Shown here: positions 26,904-35,669 of the stretch, piece by piece
How positions within the stretch are numbered: the first letter of the stretch is position 1
Layout of the letters: the number at the start of each line of letters is the position of its first letter
Source of the DNA: Bryobacter aggregatus MPL3
Lineage (GTDB): Bacteria > Acidobacteriota > Terriglobia > Bryobacterales > Bryobacteraceae
Direction of reading: 5' to 3'
DNA: 64,000 nt
Assembly: GCF_000702445.1 (NCBI RefSeq)
Contig: NZ_JNIF01000003.1
Coordinates: forward strand, 186,001-250,000
Program-made: the position numbers and the translations under genes
The notes under the pieces: generated by a model
What the model was told of the DNA's origin: nothing
The model's input: the letters and a program-made list of their open reading frames with translations, nothing else
Database searches by the model: none

Positions 26904-27881
26904 ATGCGGATCGCTCCAAGACTGAAGCAATGGTTTGACCTCGAGCAGCGTGATCTGCCCTGGCGGCGGACTCGCGATCCCTATCGCATCTGGCTGTCCG
27001 AGATCATGTTGCAGCAGACCCGGGTCGCGGCCGTCATCCCTTATTACGAGCGATTCCTCGAAAAATACCCGGACTACACCACTCTCGCCGCTGCCCCCGA
27101 AGACGAACTCCTCGGCATGTGGCAAGGGCTCGGCTACTACTCCCGCGCCCGGAATCTGCAAAAAGCAGCCCAGCAAATGGTGAAAATGGGCCGCTTTCCA
27201 TCAACCTACGCGGAGATCCGCGAGTTGCCCGGCGTCGGGGACTACACTGCGGCCGCAGTTGCCAGTATCGCCTTTGGCCTGCCCGAAATCGGGCTCGACG
27301 GCAACATCGTACGTGTCATGGCCCGCTGGACCGCAGAAAAAGCGGATGTCCGCAAGCCGGCAACTCGCGCCAAACTCCTCGAAACCGCGCGGGAGCATCT
27401 CGATAAGAAAAACCCCGGCACTTATAAGCAAAGCTTAATGGAGCTAGGGGCGACAATTTGCTTGCCCAAAGCACCCAAATGCCTTTATTGTCCTATCAAC
27501 GATGATTGTGGTGCCAGGCTTCAGGGACTTGCAGACACCCTACCCATTCAACTCGGGAAAAGGCCGCCGATCGACGAGCCCAAGGCGGTCTTCTGGGTGG
27601 TTCACGATAAACAGCTGCTTTTGTGGCAACGACCAGCGAACAGCCAACGCCTGCGCGGATTTTGGGAGCTGCCAGAAGCAGGCATGATCAACGATGTGGA
27701 AGCAGGACGCCTCGTCGGCGAGTTCACGCATTCGATCGTCAACCATCGCTATCGTGTCCAGCTCTTTGAAGCGAAACTCCAAGGCGATCCCGGAAAGATC
27801 TGCCAATGGATCCCGCTCGATCAGGTCGATAGCCTGACTCTCAGTACAATCGTCCGCAAGTGCATCAAGTTATTCAATTGA
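26904..27881 (+). CDS. mutY: A/G-specific adenine glycosylase
   Basis: MutY removes adenine mispaired with 8-oxoguanine. The sequence shows the N-terminal catalytic Glu in LSEIMLQQTRV, the helix-hairpin-helix LPGVGDYTAAAV, the catalytic Asp in GLDGNIVR, and the 4Fe-4S ligands CX6CX2CX5C (from CLPKAPKC to CPINDDC). A C-terminal NUDIX-like domain follows (VFWVVHDKQLLLWQRP, FWELPE), used to recognise 8-oxoG. The 325-residue size is on the short side but complete. It diverges from uvrA over a very short shared upstream region. The next gene starts 22 bases after the stop. Confidence 0.93.
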   Translation: MRIAPRLKQWFDLEQRDLPWRRTRDPYRIWLSEIMLQQTRVAAVIPYYERFLEKYPDYTTLAAAPEDELLGMWQGLGYYSRARNLQKAAQQMVKMGRFPSTYAEIRELPGVGDYTAAAVASIAFGLPEIGLDGNIVRVMARWTAEKADVRKPATRAKLLETAREHLDKKNPGTYKQSLMELGATICLPKAPKCLYCPINDDCGARLQGLADTLPIQLGKRPPIDEPKAVFWVVHDKQLLLWQRPANSQRLRGFWELPEAGMINDVEAGRLVGEFTHSIVNHRYRVQLFEAKLQGDPGKICQWIPLDQVDSLTLSTIVRKCIKLFN

Positions 27882-27903
27882 ATCGGCCTAAGGGGGGCGA
27901 TCG

Positions 27904-29274
27904 ATGATTCGAAACAGGTGGATTCATTTTGGGGCAGCCATTGCAGTCGGATGTCTTCCAGTCTTGCTGTGGGCTTACGCCATTGGTCCAGATGCCGGAA
28001 AGACTGGCGCGCCTGGAGAAGATCCGGCAAGTTGCACCTCGAGCAGTTGCCACAACGGACCCATCACCAAAGACGCCAGCGGTATCGAGATTCTTTGGGA
28101 GGGAGGCAGCAGTTACCAGCCAGGCTTCAAACAGCGATTCACCATCAAGGTCAAGGACGGGGCTGCTGTTCGTTATGGAATTCAGGTCTCGGCACGAGCC
28201 GATAGCGGCCCCTTGCAAACCAATCAGGCCGGTAGCTTTACGCCACTCTCACCAGATATGTTCGTGCTGTGTTCGAACAATCGGGAGCGTAGTCTTTCCC
28301 CCGGCGGCGTTTGTCCGGCAACAGCGCCCGTCGAGTACATTGAACACTCAACGCCCTCCGCCACTGGCGAGTTCGCCTTCGATTGGACGCCGCCTGCAAA
28401 TACAAGTGCGGGGTCCGTCACCATTTACGTGGCCGCCAACGCGAGCACTGGCCGCAACGCCCCTCAGGGAGCGAAGATTCTACAGAAGACGCTGAAGCTC
28501 CAACCGAGCGCCGCACCGGGAGGCATTCAACCAAATATCAGCGCGGGCGGTGCAGTGTCCGCGAGTGCCTTCGGTGGGGGCACCAAGGTCGCAGCGGGCT
28601 CCTATCTCGAAATTTTCGGCAAAGATCTTGCACTCGCAACGCGATCCTGGCGAGGCGATGAGTTTGTGAATGGCAAAGCACCGACAAATCTCGAGAACAC
28701 CCAGGTCAGCATCGATGGGAAGCCCGCTTTCGTTTACTTCATCAGCCCTGGTCAACTGAATGTCGTTGTTCCGGACGGTATCGCGGAGGCGCCGATACAG
28801 GTGGTGGTGAAAACGCCCGGAGGGTCGAGCGATCCGGTGCTGGTGACAGGCGCCAAGCGCGCGCCTGGAATTCTCGCACCATCGTCCTTCATTGTTGGTG
28901 GAAAGCAATATGTAGTCGCACAATTCGCCGATGGAGCCTACGCGGGCAAAGAGAGCCTCATCGCCGGACTGAGTTTCCGCACGCCCAAGCCTGGCGACAG
29001 AATCATCATCTATGGCTTGGGCTTCGGAGCCACTAGCCCCGCCATTCCGGCTGGCACCATCACCAGCATCGCCAGCGACCTCGGCTCCACCTTCCGCGTG
29101 AGCATCGGCGGGGTAACAGCCGCCACCGAGTACAAAGGCCTCGCCCCGAACTTCGTCGGTCTCTACCAGTTCAATGTTGTCGTGCCCAATCTGCAGGCTG
29201 GCGATCAGGAAGTTCTCATGGAAATCGATGGCGTCAAGACGCAGTCTGGCGTCTATCTCACCACCGCGAACTAA
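27904..29274 (+). CDS. Secreted choice-of-anchor V / TIGR03437 protein
   Basis: A signal peptide (residues 1 to about 24) is followed by a domain resembling the choice-of-anchor V family: KTGAPGEDPASCTSSSCHNGP, then strands such as YQPGFKQRFTIKV and SPSATGEFAFDW-like parts (TPSATGEFAFDW). The CX4CH of this opening could be structural or bind a cofactor. Residues about 205-456 form the Solibacter-type TIGR03437 domain (FVYFISPGQLNVVVPDGI, IIYGLGFGATSPAIPAG, LYQFNVVVPNL). Both are extracytoplasmic beta-rich domains without known activity. AAGGGGGG stands 8 bases before the ATG. The gene ends with its stop directly next to that of the convergent ADOP permease (29274/29275). Confidence 0.75.
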   Translation: MIRNRWIHFGAAIAVGCLPVLLWAYAIGPDAGKTGAPGEDPASCTSSSCHNGPITKDASGIEILWEGGSSYQPGFKQRFTIKVKDGAAVRYGIQVSARADSGPLQTNQAGSFTPLSPDMFVLCSNNRERSLSPGGVCPATAPVEYIEHSTPSATGEFAFDWTPPANTSAGSVTIYVAANASTGRNAPQGAKILQKTLKLQPSAAPGGIQPNISAGGAVSASAFGGGTKVAAGSYLEIFGKDLALATRSWRGDEFVNGKAPTNLENTQVSIDGKPAFVYFISPGQLNVVVPDGIAEAPIQVVVKTPGGSSDPVLVTGAKRAPGILAPSSFIVGGKQYVVAQFADGAYAGKESLIAGLSFRTPKPGDRIIIYGLGFGATSPAIPAGTITSIASDLGSTFRVSIGGVTAATEYKGLAPNFVGLYQFNVVVPNLQAGDQEVLMEIDGVKTQSGVYLTTAN

Positions 29275-31986
29275 TCACTCGTTTCGAAGCGCCGCCATCG
29301 GATTGCCGTCTGCTGCTTTCTTTGCGGGCAGGTAGCTGGCCAAGAGTGCGATGAGGGCCAGAAGCAGAGAGGCTGCCATCAACGACACAACATCGTGAGG
29401 CTCCAGCCCAAACAGAAGCGTAGCCGCGGCTTTGCCCGCAAACAGAGCCAGAATGTTTCCCATGGCCAAACCGCAGCCGAGAAGAAACAGGGCTTCCCGC
29501 AGGATCAGCCGGATGACGTTCGATCGATCTGCTCCCAGCGCAATCCGGATACCGATTTCGTTGCGCCGTTGGGCCACCATGTAGGAGATCACGCCATAGA
29601 GGCCGAGCGTCGCGAGAAGCACGGCGAGGAAGCCGAAACCTGCAGAGAGCGTTGCCATGAGACGGTCGCGCAACAGCGAATTCTGCAACTGCACTGACAA
29701 GGGATGGAAATTGATTCCGATCGACGGCCCCAGCGCGGCGATCGTTGCCTTGACGCCATCCATCACCTGGACTGGCGGACCTGCAGTCCGAAGGACGAAG
29801 GTAGCCGACGGATCGAGGTTATTGGTCTGCACAATCGCGAAATAGGCGAGCGGTTTGAAATTCTCCCGTAACTCTCCATACTTGCTACGGCGTACGAGTC
29901 CCACCACTTCATAAACCGGCTCGGGCTTGCCGCGGTCGGCAGTCATATGGAAGCTACGTCCGATTGGATTCGCGCCGCCAAAGATGTTGCGGGCAAAGAT
30001 TTCATCGACGATGGCGACCTTCGGCGAAGTCGATGTGTCGCGGTCGTTGAACTCCCGGCCGGCAAGCAAAGGCGTGCCCATGGTTTGAAAATAACCAGGG
30101 CCAACCTCGGTGAAGAAAGCGCTCTTGGTACTACCGCTGGCCGGGGTGGCATCCCCACCCACTACGCCATCCCAACTTGAGCCACTGAGAGGAGTGATCG
30201 AAGCCTGAGCAAGAGAGACGACACCTGGAATGACAGACAATCGATCTTGCATTTCGCGCCAGAGGGCCAATCTCCGCTCTTTGGGATAGGAAACACTGCT
30301 GAAGTCGAGGTTGACAGTCAGAAGTCCATCGGCCTGAAAGCCACTATCGATATGAAGCAGATTTTGCAGGCTTCTGACAAACAGGAGCGAGCCGAAGAGA
30401 AGTACGAACGAAAGAGACACTTGCGTAATGACCAGCATTCGCCGGAGGCTCGATTGCCGATTCCCCGCCGTGACGCTGCGGCCAGCAGCCTGCATCGCAG
30501 CAACCGGTGCGCGATGAGTAGCACGCCAAGCCGGCAAGAGGCCAACCAGCAGACAGGTCAAAACTCCGAGCACGGTCGTGAAACCCAGAATGCGCCAGTC
30601 GAGTGTAAGATCCACAAAAAGGGAATTGTCCGCAGTGCTGAGAAAGGCAACCAGCGCGCCACTGAGGCTCACCGCCAGCAACATGCCCAAAGCCGAGCCG
30701 GCCAAAGCGACCAGGAGGCTTTCCACCAGAAGCTGCCGGACCAGTCTGGAGCGCGAGGCCCCGATCGCCAATCGAATGGCGATCTCCCGTTCGCGCACAG
30801 AAGCCCGGGCAAGCAGCAGATTGGCCAGATTCGCGCAAGCAATCAGAAGCACCAAACCGGTGATCGCCATGAGCAGCCAGAGCGGACGCTCATAGTCATC
30901 GCGCAATCGCGAGAATCCCGATCCTCCTTCCACCGCAAACATCTTGTTCTGAAGAAAGCGTTTTGCCGTATCCGGTTGATAGGCGGGTGGCAGGCTCGAC
31001 TGCATGATCCCGGGCGAAAGCGTCCTCAGTTGCGCACTGGCGCTTGCCACGGTCTCGCCTGGCTTCAACCTGCCAAGGATCGATAACCACCAGGAAAAAG
31101 GGATGCGGGCACGGCCCTGTTGATCGTTCGCCAGCAAGCGGTCCGCACAAAGAGGCAATGCCAGGTCAAATTGATTGCCAACCTGGACGCCGAAGAAGGC
31201 CGCAGGCATCACACCCAGAATCGGAATCGCACGGCCACCCAGCCGGATACTACGCTGCAGAACTCCAGGGTCGCCGGCAAACTCACGCTGCCAGAACGCA
31301 TAGCTCAGCACCATACCCGGATTGCAGGCGGCGCTATCATCCTTGACCGTGAGCGTGCGGCCAAGAAGCGCGTTTACACCCAGCACCTCGAAGAAATCGC
31401 CGCTCACATAGAGCCCTTCCGCCATGCGCGGCTCGCCTCCGTCAGCAAGGTTGAAACGGTCTGGACTCCAGGCGGCAACACTGCGAAATACCCGCTGCTG
31501 ATCGCGAATCAATTCCCATTGCTGCGAAGAAACAGCGGCGGACCGGCCATACCAAACTCCGGGCCGTGAAGAGCCTTTTTCAAAATCGACCGCAACCAGT
31601 TCCTCCGGGTTTTGTACAGGCAAGTTCTTCAGACAGACAGCGTCGATCAGTTGAAAGATCGCGGTATTGCCGCCAATGCCGAGTGCAAGCGAAAGGATCG
31701 CGATCGTGGCAAAACCGGGGTCAAGCCGCAACTGACGAATCCCGTAGAGAAAATCGGCGCGGGTCGCATCCAGCCAGGTAGCAATATTCATATCTCTCGT
31801 TCGTTCCTTCTGCGCGGAATAGTTGCCCAAGCGCAATCGCGCTGCGCGCCAGGCGTTTTGTTCGCTCATACCCTCCGCAACCAGACGGTCAACGGTCTCG
31901 GCAAGGTGATACTGCAGCTCATCCTCAATCTCACGATTCAGGCTTTCGGCCCGGAAGACATTGCGCCAGCGGTCGAGCCAGGCCAT
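29275..31986 (-). CDS. ADOP-family ABC transporter permease
   Basis: The 903-residue protein has the acidobacterial duplicated orphan permease layout. An N-terminal prefix domain (LNREIEDELQYHLAETVDRL) is followed by two MacB-like permease modules. Each has an FtsX-type helix group and a periplasmic domain; helices are seen at IAILSLALGIGGNTAIF, LLMAITGLVLLIACANLANLLLA and near the C-terminus (VVSLMAASLLLALIALLASYLP). No ATPase gene lies nearby, which fits the orphan label. The family is linked to export of macrolides, lipoproteins or peptides, but the substrates of ADOP proteins are unknown. Its start codon overlaps the PadR stop (TGATG), so translation is coupled and PadR probably controls the operon. 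Confidence 0.88.
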   Translation of the reverse strand: MAWLDRWRNVFRAESLNREIEDELQYHLAETVDRLVAEGMSEQNAWRAARLRLGNYSAQKERTRDMNIATWLDATRADFLYGIRQLRLDPGFATIAILSLALGIGGNTAIFQLIDAVCLKNLPVQNPEELVAVDFEKGSSRPGVWYGRSAAVSSQQWELIRDQQRVFRSVAAWSPDRFNLADGGEPRMAEGLYVSGDFFEVLGVNALLGRTLTVKDDSAACNPGMVLSYAFWQREFAGDPGVLQRSIRLGGRAIPILGVMPAAFFGVQVGNQFDLALPLCADRLLANDQQGRARIPFSWWLSILGRLKPGETVASASAQLRTLSPGIMQSSLPPAYQPDTAKRFLQNKMFAVEGGSGFSRLRDDYERPLWLLMAITGLVLLIACANLANLLLARASVREREIAIRLAIGASRSRLVRQLLVESLLVALAGSALGMLLAVSLSGALVAFLSTADNSLFVDLTLDWRILGFTTVLGVLTCLLVGLLPAWRATHRAPVAAMQAAGRSVTAGNRQSSLRRMLVITQVSLSFVLLFGSLLFVRSLQNLLHIDSGFQADGLLTVNLDFSSVSYPKERRLALWREMQDRLSVIPGVVSLAQASITPLSGSSWDGVVGGDATPASGSTKSAFFTEVGPGYFQTMGTPLLAGREFNDRDTSTSPKVAIVDEIFARNIFGGANPIGRSFHMTADRGKPEPVYEVVGLVRRSKYGELRENFKPLAYFAIVQTNNLDPSATFVLRTAGPPVQVMDGVKATIAALGPSIGINFHPLSVQLQNSLLRDRLMATLSAGFGFLAVLLATLGLYGVISYMVAQRRNEIGIRIALGADRSNVIRLILREALFLLGCGLAMGNILALFAGKAAATLLFGLEPHDVVSLMAASLLLALIALLASYLPAKKAADGNPMAALRNE

Positions 31987-32321
31987 CAGGAGTACCGCAG
32001 GACCCGCGTGACCCCGCGCGCAAGCCGGGACCAGGTCTCGTTTTCGTCAGCCAGTTGCTCTTCTCCGCGCGGAGACATGGTGTAGAACTTTGCCTTGCGG
32101 CCCTTGTCGGTGATCTCCCATTGCGAGGAAATCCAGCCGTCTTGCTCCATCCGGTGCAGTGCCGGATACAAGGAACCCTCCTCGAGTTGGAGCAGGTCCC
32201 CCGAGACCCGGCTGATGTGTTCGCAAATCCCATAACCATGCAAAGAGCCGCGGCTCTTGAGAGTGCGCAAGACAAGAAGCGTCAGGGTGCCTTGCAATTT
32301 ATCGTTTCTGCTTTTCGGCAT
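31986..32321 (-). CDS. PadR-family transcriptional regulator
   Basis: The sequence MPKSRNDKLQGTLTLLVLRTL, HGYGICEHI, LLQLEEGSLYPALHRMEQDGWI and AKFYTMSPRGEEQL is a textbook PadR winged helix with a short C-terminal dimer helix (111 residues, the small PadR type). Such genes sit directly ahead of ADOP permeases in many Acidobacteria and are expected to repress them. ATG 32321 matches the conserved N-terminus; an ATG 21 bases upstream would add MYYGYAN. The stop codon overlaps the permease start by one base. A CTAGCTAG palindrome at 32345-32352, just upstream, is a possible but unproven operator. Confidence 0.87.
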   Translation of the reverse strand: MPKSRNDKLQGTLTLLVLRTLKSRGSLHGYGICEHISRVSGDLLQLEEGSLYPALHRMEQDGWISSQWEITDKGRKAKFYTMSPRGEEQLADENETWSRLARGVTRVLRYS

Positions 32322-32415
32322 GTTTGCATAACCATAATACATAACTAGCTAGGTAATGCAATCCGCAAAAGCGCTCTTCTTGGAGTTGCCCATTCACTTT
32401 CTCTGAGAACTCTCC

Positions 32416-33237
32416 GTGGAGCACCGCACTTTTCATGCGGTGCTCTTCCATCAGATTCTCGCGCTCACAGCCGTACTGAGTTCCACTCTCGCCGCCCAGT
32501 CGCTCCTCTTGAAACCTGACTATTCGGGCAACAGCATCACGAGCGCCGCCGCGTTACGACCCGGCCGGATTGCACCCAATACTCTGCTCACCATCTATGG
32601 AGAAAATCTCTCGCACTTCAGTTGGGCCATTCGCGAACAGGATCTCCACTCCCCCACTCTGCCAACCACCACTCCAAACGGCGAAGTCTATGTCCAGGTG
32701 CAAGGCCTGCGGCTGCCGCTCTACTTCGTCTCTCCCAAGCAGATCAATGTCTTGCTCCCAGCCGACTTCGATCCCGGCACCGCGAACCTGCGGGTCTTTC
32801 GCGATCTGGTAAGCGGCCCCACCGTCGCCATCGCGATCCAGGGAGAATCTCCCGAACTGTTTCGAGGAGAAGGTCCTTTTGCCGCCGCCACACACGCCGA
32901 CGGAAGCATCATCACCCCCTCGAACCCAGCGGCTCCCGGCGAGATCATCGTGCTCTACGGAACCGGATTCGGAGCGATCCAGGTGAAAGAGCGCAATACC
33001 CTGGTGCCAACTTTACCCGCTGAGGTAAAGCGCAGAACGGAATATCGCGCGCGTGTGGACGGAGTCGAAATCGATTCGAATTCCATCTTCTATGTCGGAG
33101 TCACTCCAGGTTACGCAGGTCTGTACCAGATGAACCTCAGGCTCCCGGGGCAGTTGGGGGACGATCCGATCCTCGAAATTGGCATCGGCGGAAACTGGAG
33201 CGATCCGGGAACACGCCTGAATGTGCGCAGTAACTAA
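32416..33237 (+). CDS. Secreted TIGR03437-like protein
   Basis: After a signal peptide (hydrophobic LALTAVLSSTLAAQ) the 273-residue protein is a single TIGR03437 beta-sandwich pair: TLLTIYGENLSHF, LYFVSPKQINVLLPADF, IIVLYGTGFGAIQ and GLYQMNLRLPG. The same motifs occur in the giant protein and at 27904. The domain is abundant in Solibacter-like genomes and has no known function; by fold it may bind ligands or other surface proteins. The start is GTG at 32416 or the in-frame GTG at 32440; both give a workable signal peptide. A strong hairpin covers both candidates. It diverges from PadR. Confidence 0.7.
   Translation: MEHRTFHAVLFHQILALTAVLSSTLAAQSLLLKPDYSGNSITSAAALRPGRIAPNTLLTIYGENLSHFSWAIREQDLHSPTLPTTTPNGEVYVQVQGLRLPLYFVSPKQINVLLPADFDPGTANLRVFRDLVSGPTVAIAIQGESPELFRGEGPFAAATHADGSIITPSNPAAPGEIIVLYGTGFGAIQVKERNTLVPTLPAEVKRRTEYRARVDGVEIDSNSIFYVGVTPGYAGLYQMNLRLPGQLGDDPILEIGIGGNWSDPGTRLNVRSN
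32419..32445 (+). promoter_or_regulatory. 10-bp hairpin over the start region of the TIGR03437 gene
   Basis: GAGCACCGCA (32419-32428) pairs perfectly with TGCGGTGCTC (32436-32445) around the loop CTTTTCA. The right arm contains the GTG at 32440, one of two possible start codons. No T tract follows, so it is not a typical terminator. It may control translation or simply be coding sequence. Confidence 0.45.
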
Positions 33238-33284
33238 TGTGCAACTCCTGAGCAGTCATCGGCGTTTCACTTCTAGAGGTTAGA

Positions 33285-34061
33285 ATGAGAGTTATGCGAA
33301 GCGCCATTGTTCTTTTGACTGCGTTGCGATTGTGCGCACAGGACGTGGTGGACAAACCAGCGCCGTTGAAGACTTTCACGGTAGACCCTGGCACTCACAT
33401 TCCTCTCACCATGCTCAACAGCGTCAGCACGAAGCATGCCGTCGAAGGCGACCGCGTCTATCTCGAAAGCCTCTTTCCCATCATGGTGAATGGCAAGGTC
33501 GTCATCCCTCCCGGCTCGAGCGTGGCAGGCACGGTCACTAGCCTGAAGCGGCCCGGCAGGGTGAAGGGCAAAGGCGAATTGTACGTTCGCTTCGATACGC
33601 TGATTCTCCCCAATGGCGTAACACGTGATTTCAAGTCGAGACTCGGTTCCATCGATGGCCGCGACAATCAGGGCTTTGATCGCGAAGAAGGCAAGATCAA
33701 GGGCGAAGGCAATAAGAGCGGCGATGCGCAGGTCATTGGCGTCGGCGCCACGACAGGCGCTACCGTGGGCGCCATCGCCGGAGCCGCAGCCAAGAGTACG
33801 GGTATGGGACTCGGTATCGGCGCTGCAGCAGGAGCCGCAGCCGGGCTGATGGGCGTGCTGTTAACCCGCGGACCCGATGTCGTACTTGCCAAGGGATCGA
33901 CGCTCGAAATGCTGCTCGACCGGCCTCTCCAGTTTGACGAAAACGATATCGATTTCCAGGGTGTCGGCGGCGTTCGCCGCGGTACGGACGGGCCGGGCCC
34001 GGTGAGCAATAAGAAATCGAACACCGGTGGTGTCATGGGCCGCCGCCTCCCGATTCCATAA
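33285..34061 (+). CDS. Secreted VirB10/TrbI-like protein with glycine zipper
   Basis: A signal peptide (to about residue 20) precedes a beta-rich segment: HIPLTMLNSVSTKHAVEGDRVY, IMVNGKVVIPPGSSVAGTV and LYVRFDTLILPNGVTRDF. The order 'small-x-IPL-x-L-N', 'IPxGSxVxG' and 'RFDTLxLPNG' recalls the C-terminal barrel of VirB10/TrbI. It is followed by a glycine/alanine-zipper (GATTGATVGAIAGAAAK and onward, about residues 155-195) and ends in a Lys/Asp-rich tail. Glycine zippers often insert in membranes. No other secretion gene is nearby. AGAGG lies 5 bases before ATG. The relation to VirB10 is a suggestion; a plain conserved hypothetical is equally possible. Confidence 0.55.
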   Translation: MRVMRSAIVLLTALRLCAQDVVDKPAPLKTFTVDPGTHIPLTMLNSVSTKHAVEGDRVYLESLFPIMVNGKVVIPPGSSVAGTVTSLKRPGRVKGKGELYVRFDTLILPNGVTRDFKSRLGSIDGRDNQGFDREEGKIKGEGNKSGDAQVIGVGATTGATVGAIAGAAAKSTGMGLGIGAAAGAAAGLMGVLLTRGPDVVLAKGSTLEMLLDRPLQFDENDIDFQGVGGVRRGTDGPGPVSNKKSNTGGVMGRRLPIP

Positions 34062-34086
34062 GCCATTTTTCGCATACAATCCTTTC

Positions 34087-35562
34087 GTGCCCTATTTACT
34101 TTCCCTCGATGAGGGAACCACGAGTGCGCGAGCCGCGCTGTATGATGACCGCGCGCAAAGACGTGCCATCCACGCCGTTCCTTTCCAGTTGAGTTACCCG
34201 AAACCGGGCTGGGTGGAAGTGGACGCGGAGGTCGTCTGGGGCGCTCAACTCGCAGCCGCCCGCCGGGTACTCGATGCAGCCAAGCTGAGTGTCCGTGAGC
34301 TTCTCGCCGTCGGCATCACCAACCAGCGGGAAACCACCGTCGTCTGGGAAAAAGCGACAGGCAGACCCGTAGCGCCCGCCATTGTCTGGCAGTGCCGGCG
34401 CACCGCTTCGTACTGCGAAGCACTCGCCCGTGGCGCAGATCGGGAGTACATCGAAAAGCAAACCGGCCTCGTGATCGACGCCTACTTCTCCGGCTCGAAG
34501 CTGCGCTGGATTCTCGACCATATTCCCGATGGACAGGCGCGCGCAGCCAATGGCGAATTGCTCTTCGGCACCATCGACACATGGCTGATCTGGAAACTCA
34601 GTGGCGGCAAAGTGCATGTCACAGACGCGACCAACGCGTCGCGCACCATGCTGATGGATCTCGAAGGCGGCAATTGGGACGACAAGTTACTCCGCATTTT
34701 CGACATCCCCAAGCTCATGTTGCCGAGGATCGTCAGTTCCAGCGAAGTGGTGGGGGTAACAACGCCCGAAATGTTCGGCGTTGAGATTCCGATTGCAGGC
34801 ATCGCGGGCGACCAACAAGCGGCCCTCTTTGGCCAAGCCTGCTTCCGCAGCGGCTTAGTAAAAAACACTTACGGCACAGGATGTTTTGCCTTGATGCACA
34901 CCGGAGAAACACGCCCGGTGTCTGCCAATCGCCTGCTGGCCACACGCGCCGCCTCGGGTGCAACAGCAAACTTCGCGATCGAGGGCAGCGTCTTTGTCGC
35001 GGGTGCGGCCATGCAATTCCTGCGGGACAATCTCGGCTTCTTTGGCGACGTGAAGGTGACCGAAGAGCTGGCACGATCGGTGCCTCATACCGACGGTGTT
35101 TATATGGTTCCGGCCTTTACCGGGTTAGGCGCGCCGTATTGGGACCCGGAAGTTCGTGGCTCCATCACCGGCTTAACCCGATCCACCTCGCGTGCCCACA
35201 TCACACGCGCCGCACTCGAAAGTATCGCCTACCAAAGCTACGATCTGATGGAAGCCATGCACGGCGACACCGGACAGGCCCCGAAAGAACTACGTGTCGA
35301 CGGTGGCGCCGCAGCCAATGACTTCCTAATGCAGTTCCAAGCCGATCTCCTCGACTGCCCTGTCGTGCGGCCAGTCGATATTGAAAGCACGGCGCTCGGC
35401 GCCGCCTATCTGGCCGGACTGGGCGTCGGACACTTCCACGGAACCACAGAACTCGAGAGTTTCTGGGGAATCGAAAAGCGATTTGAACCCAATATGCCAG
35501 CCAGTCAACGCGACTCACTCCTGGCGGGCTGGAAACACGCTGTTGTAAAAACACGCTCTTGA
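34087..35562 (+). CDS. glpK: Glycerol kinase
   Basis: The enzyme phosphorylates glycerol to glycerol 3-phosphate with ATP. FGGY-kinase features are plain: LLSLDEGTTSARA at the N-terminus (phosphate loop), GITNQRETTVVWE, DATNASRTML, GDQQAALFGQ, and VKNTYGTGCFALM in the second domain, then LRVDGGAAANDFLMQFQADL. The length of 491 residues matches GlpK. The start is GTG at 34087, supported by the family N-terminus and by position (25 bases after the previous stop); a longer open frame upstream overlaps the VirB10-like gene. No glpF or glpD is adjacent, so it is a lone kinase here. Confidence 0.93.
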   Translation: MPYLLSLDEGTTSARAALYDDRAQRRAIHAVPFQLSYPKPGWVEVDAEVVWGAQLAAARRVLDAAKLSVRELLAVGITNQRETTVVWEKATGRPVAPAIVWQCRRTASYCEALARGADREYIEKQTGLVIDAYFSGSKLRWILDHIPDGQARAANGELLFGTIDTWLIWKLSGGKVHVTDATNASRTMLMDLEGGNWDDKLLRIFDIPKLMLPRIVSSSEVVGVTTPEMFGVEIPIAGIAGDQQAALFGQACFRSGLVKNTYGTGCFALMHTGETRPVSANRLLATRAASGATANFAIEGSVFVAGAAMQFLRDNLGFFGDVKVTEELARSVPHTDGVYMVPAFTGLGAPYWDPEVRGSITGLTRSTSRAHITRAALESIAYQSYDLMEAMHGDTGQAPKELRVDGGAAANDFLMQFQADLLDCPVVRPVDIESTALGAAYLAGLGVGHFHGTTELESFWGIEKRFEPNMPASQRDSLLAGWKHAVVKTRS

Positions 35563-35669
35563 TTGCGTCAGACCAAGGTCGGCTGCAGCGGACCACAGAT
35601 CCTCGAAGTTGACGTACTTAGTGTGAAATCCAACAAAACCATCCTCTAGGTGCGCTAAAACTCTAGAGA

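Noticed and set aside
34027-34086. Longer N-terminus of glycerol kinase
   Set aside because: The extra 20 residues overlap the upstream gene and the GlpK start motif begins at the GTG 34087.
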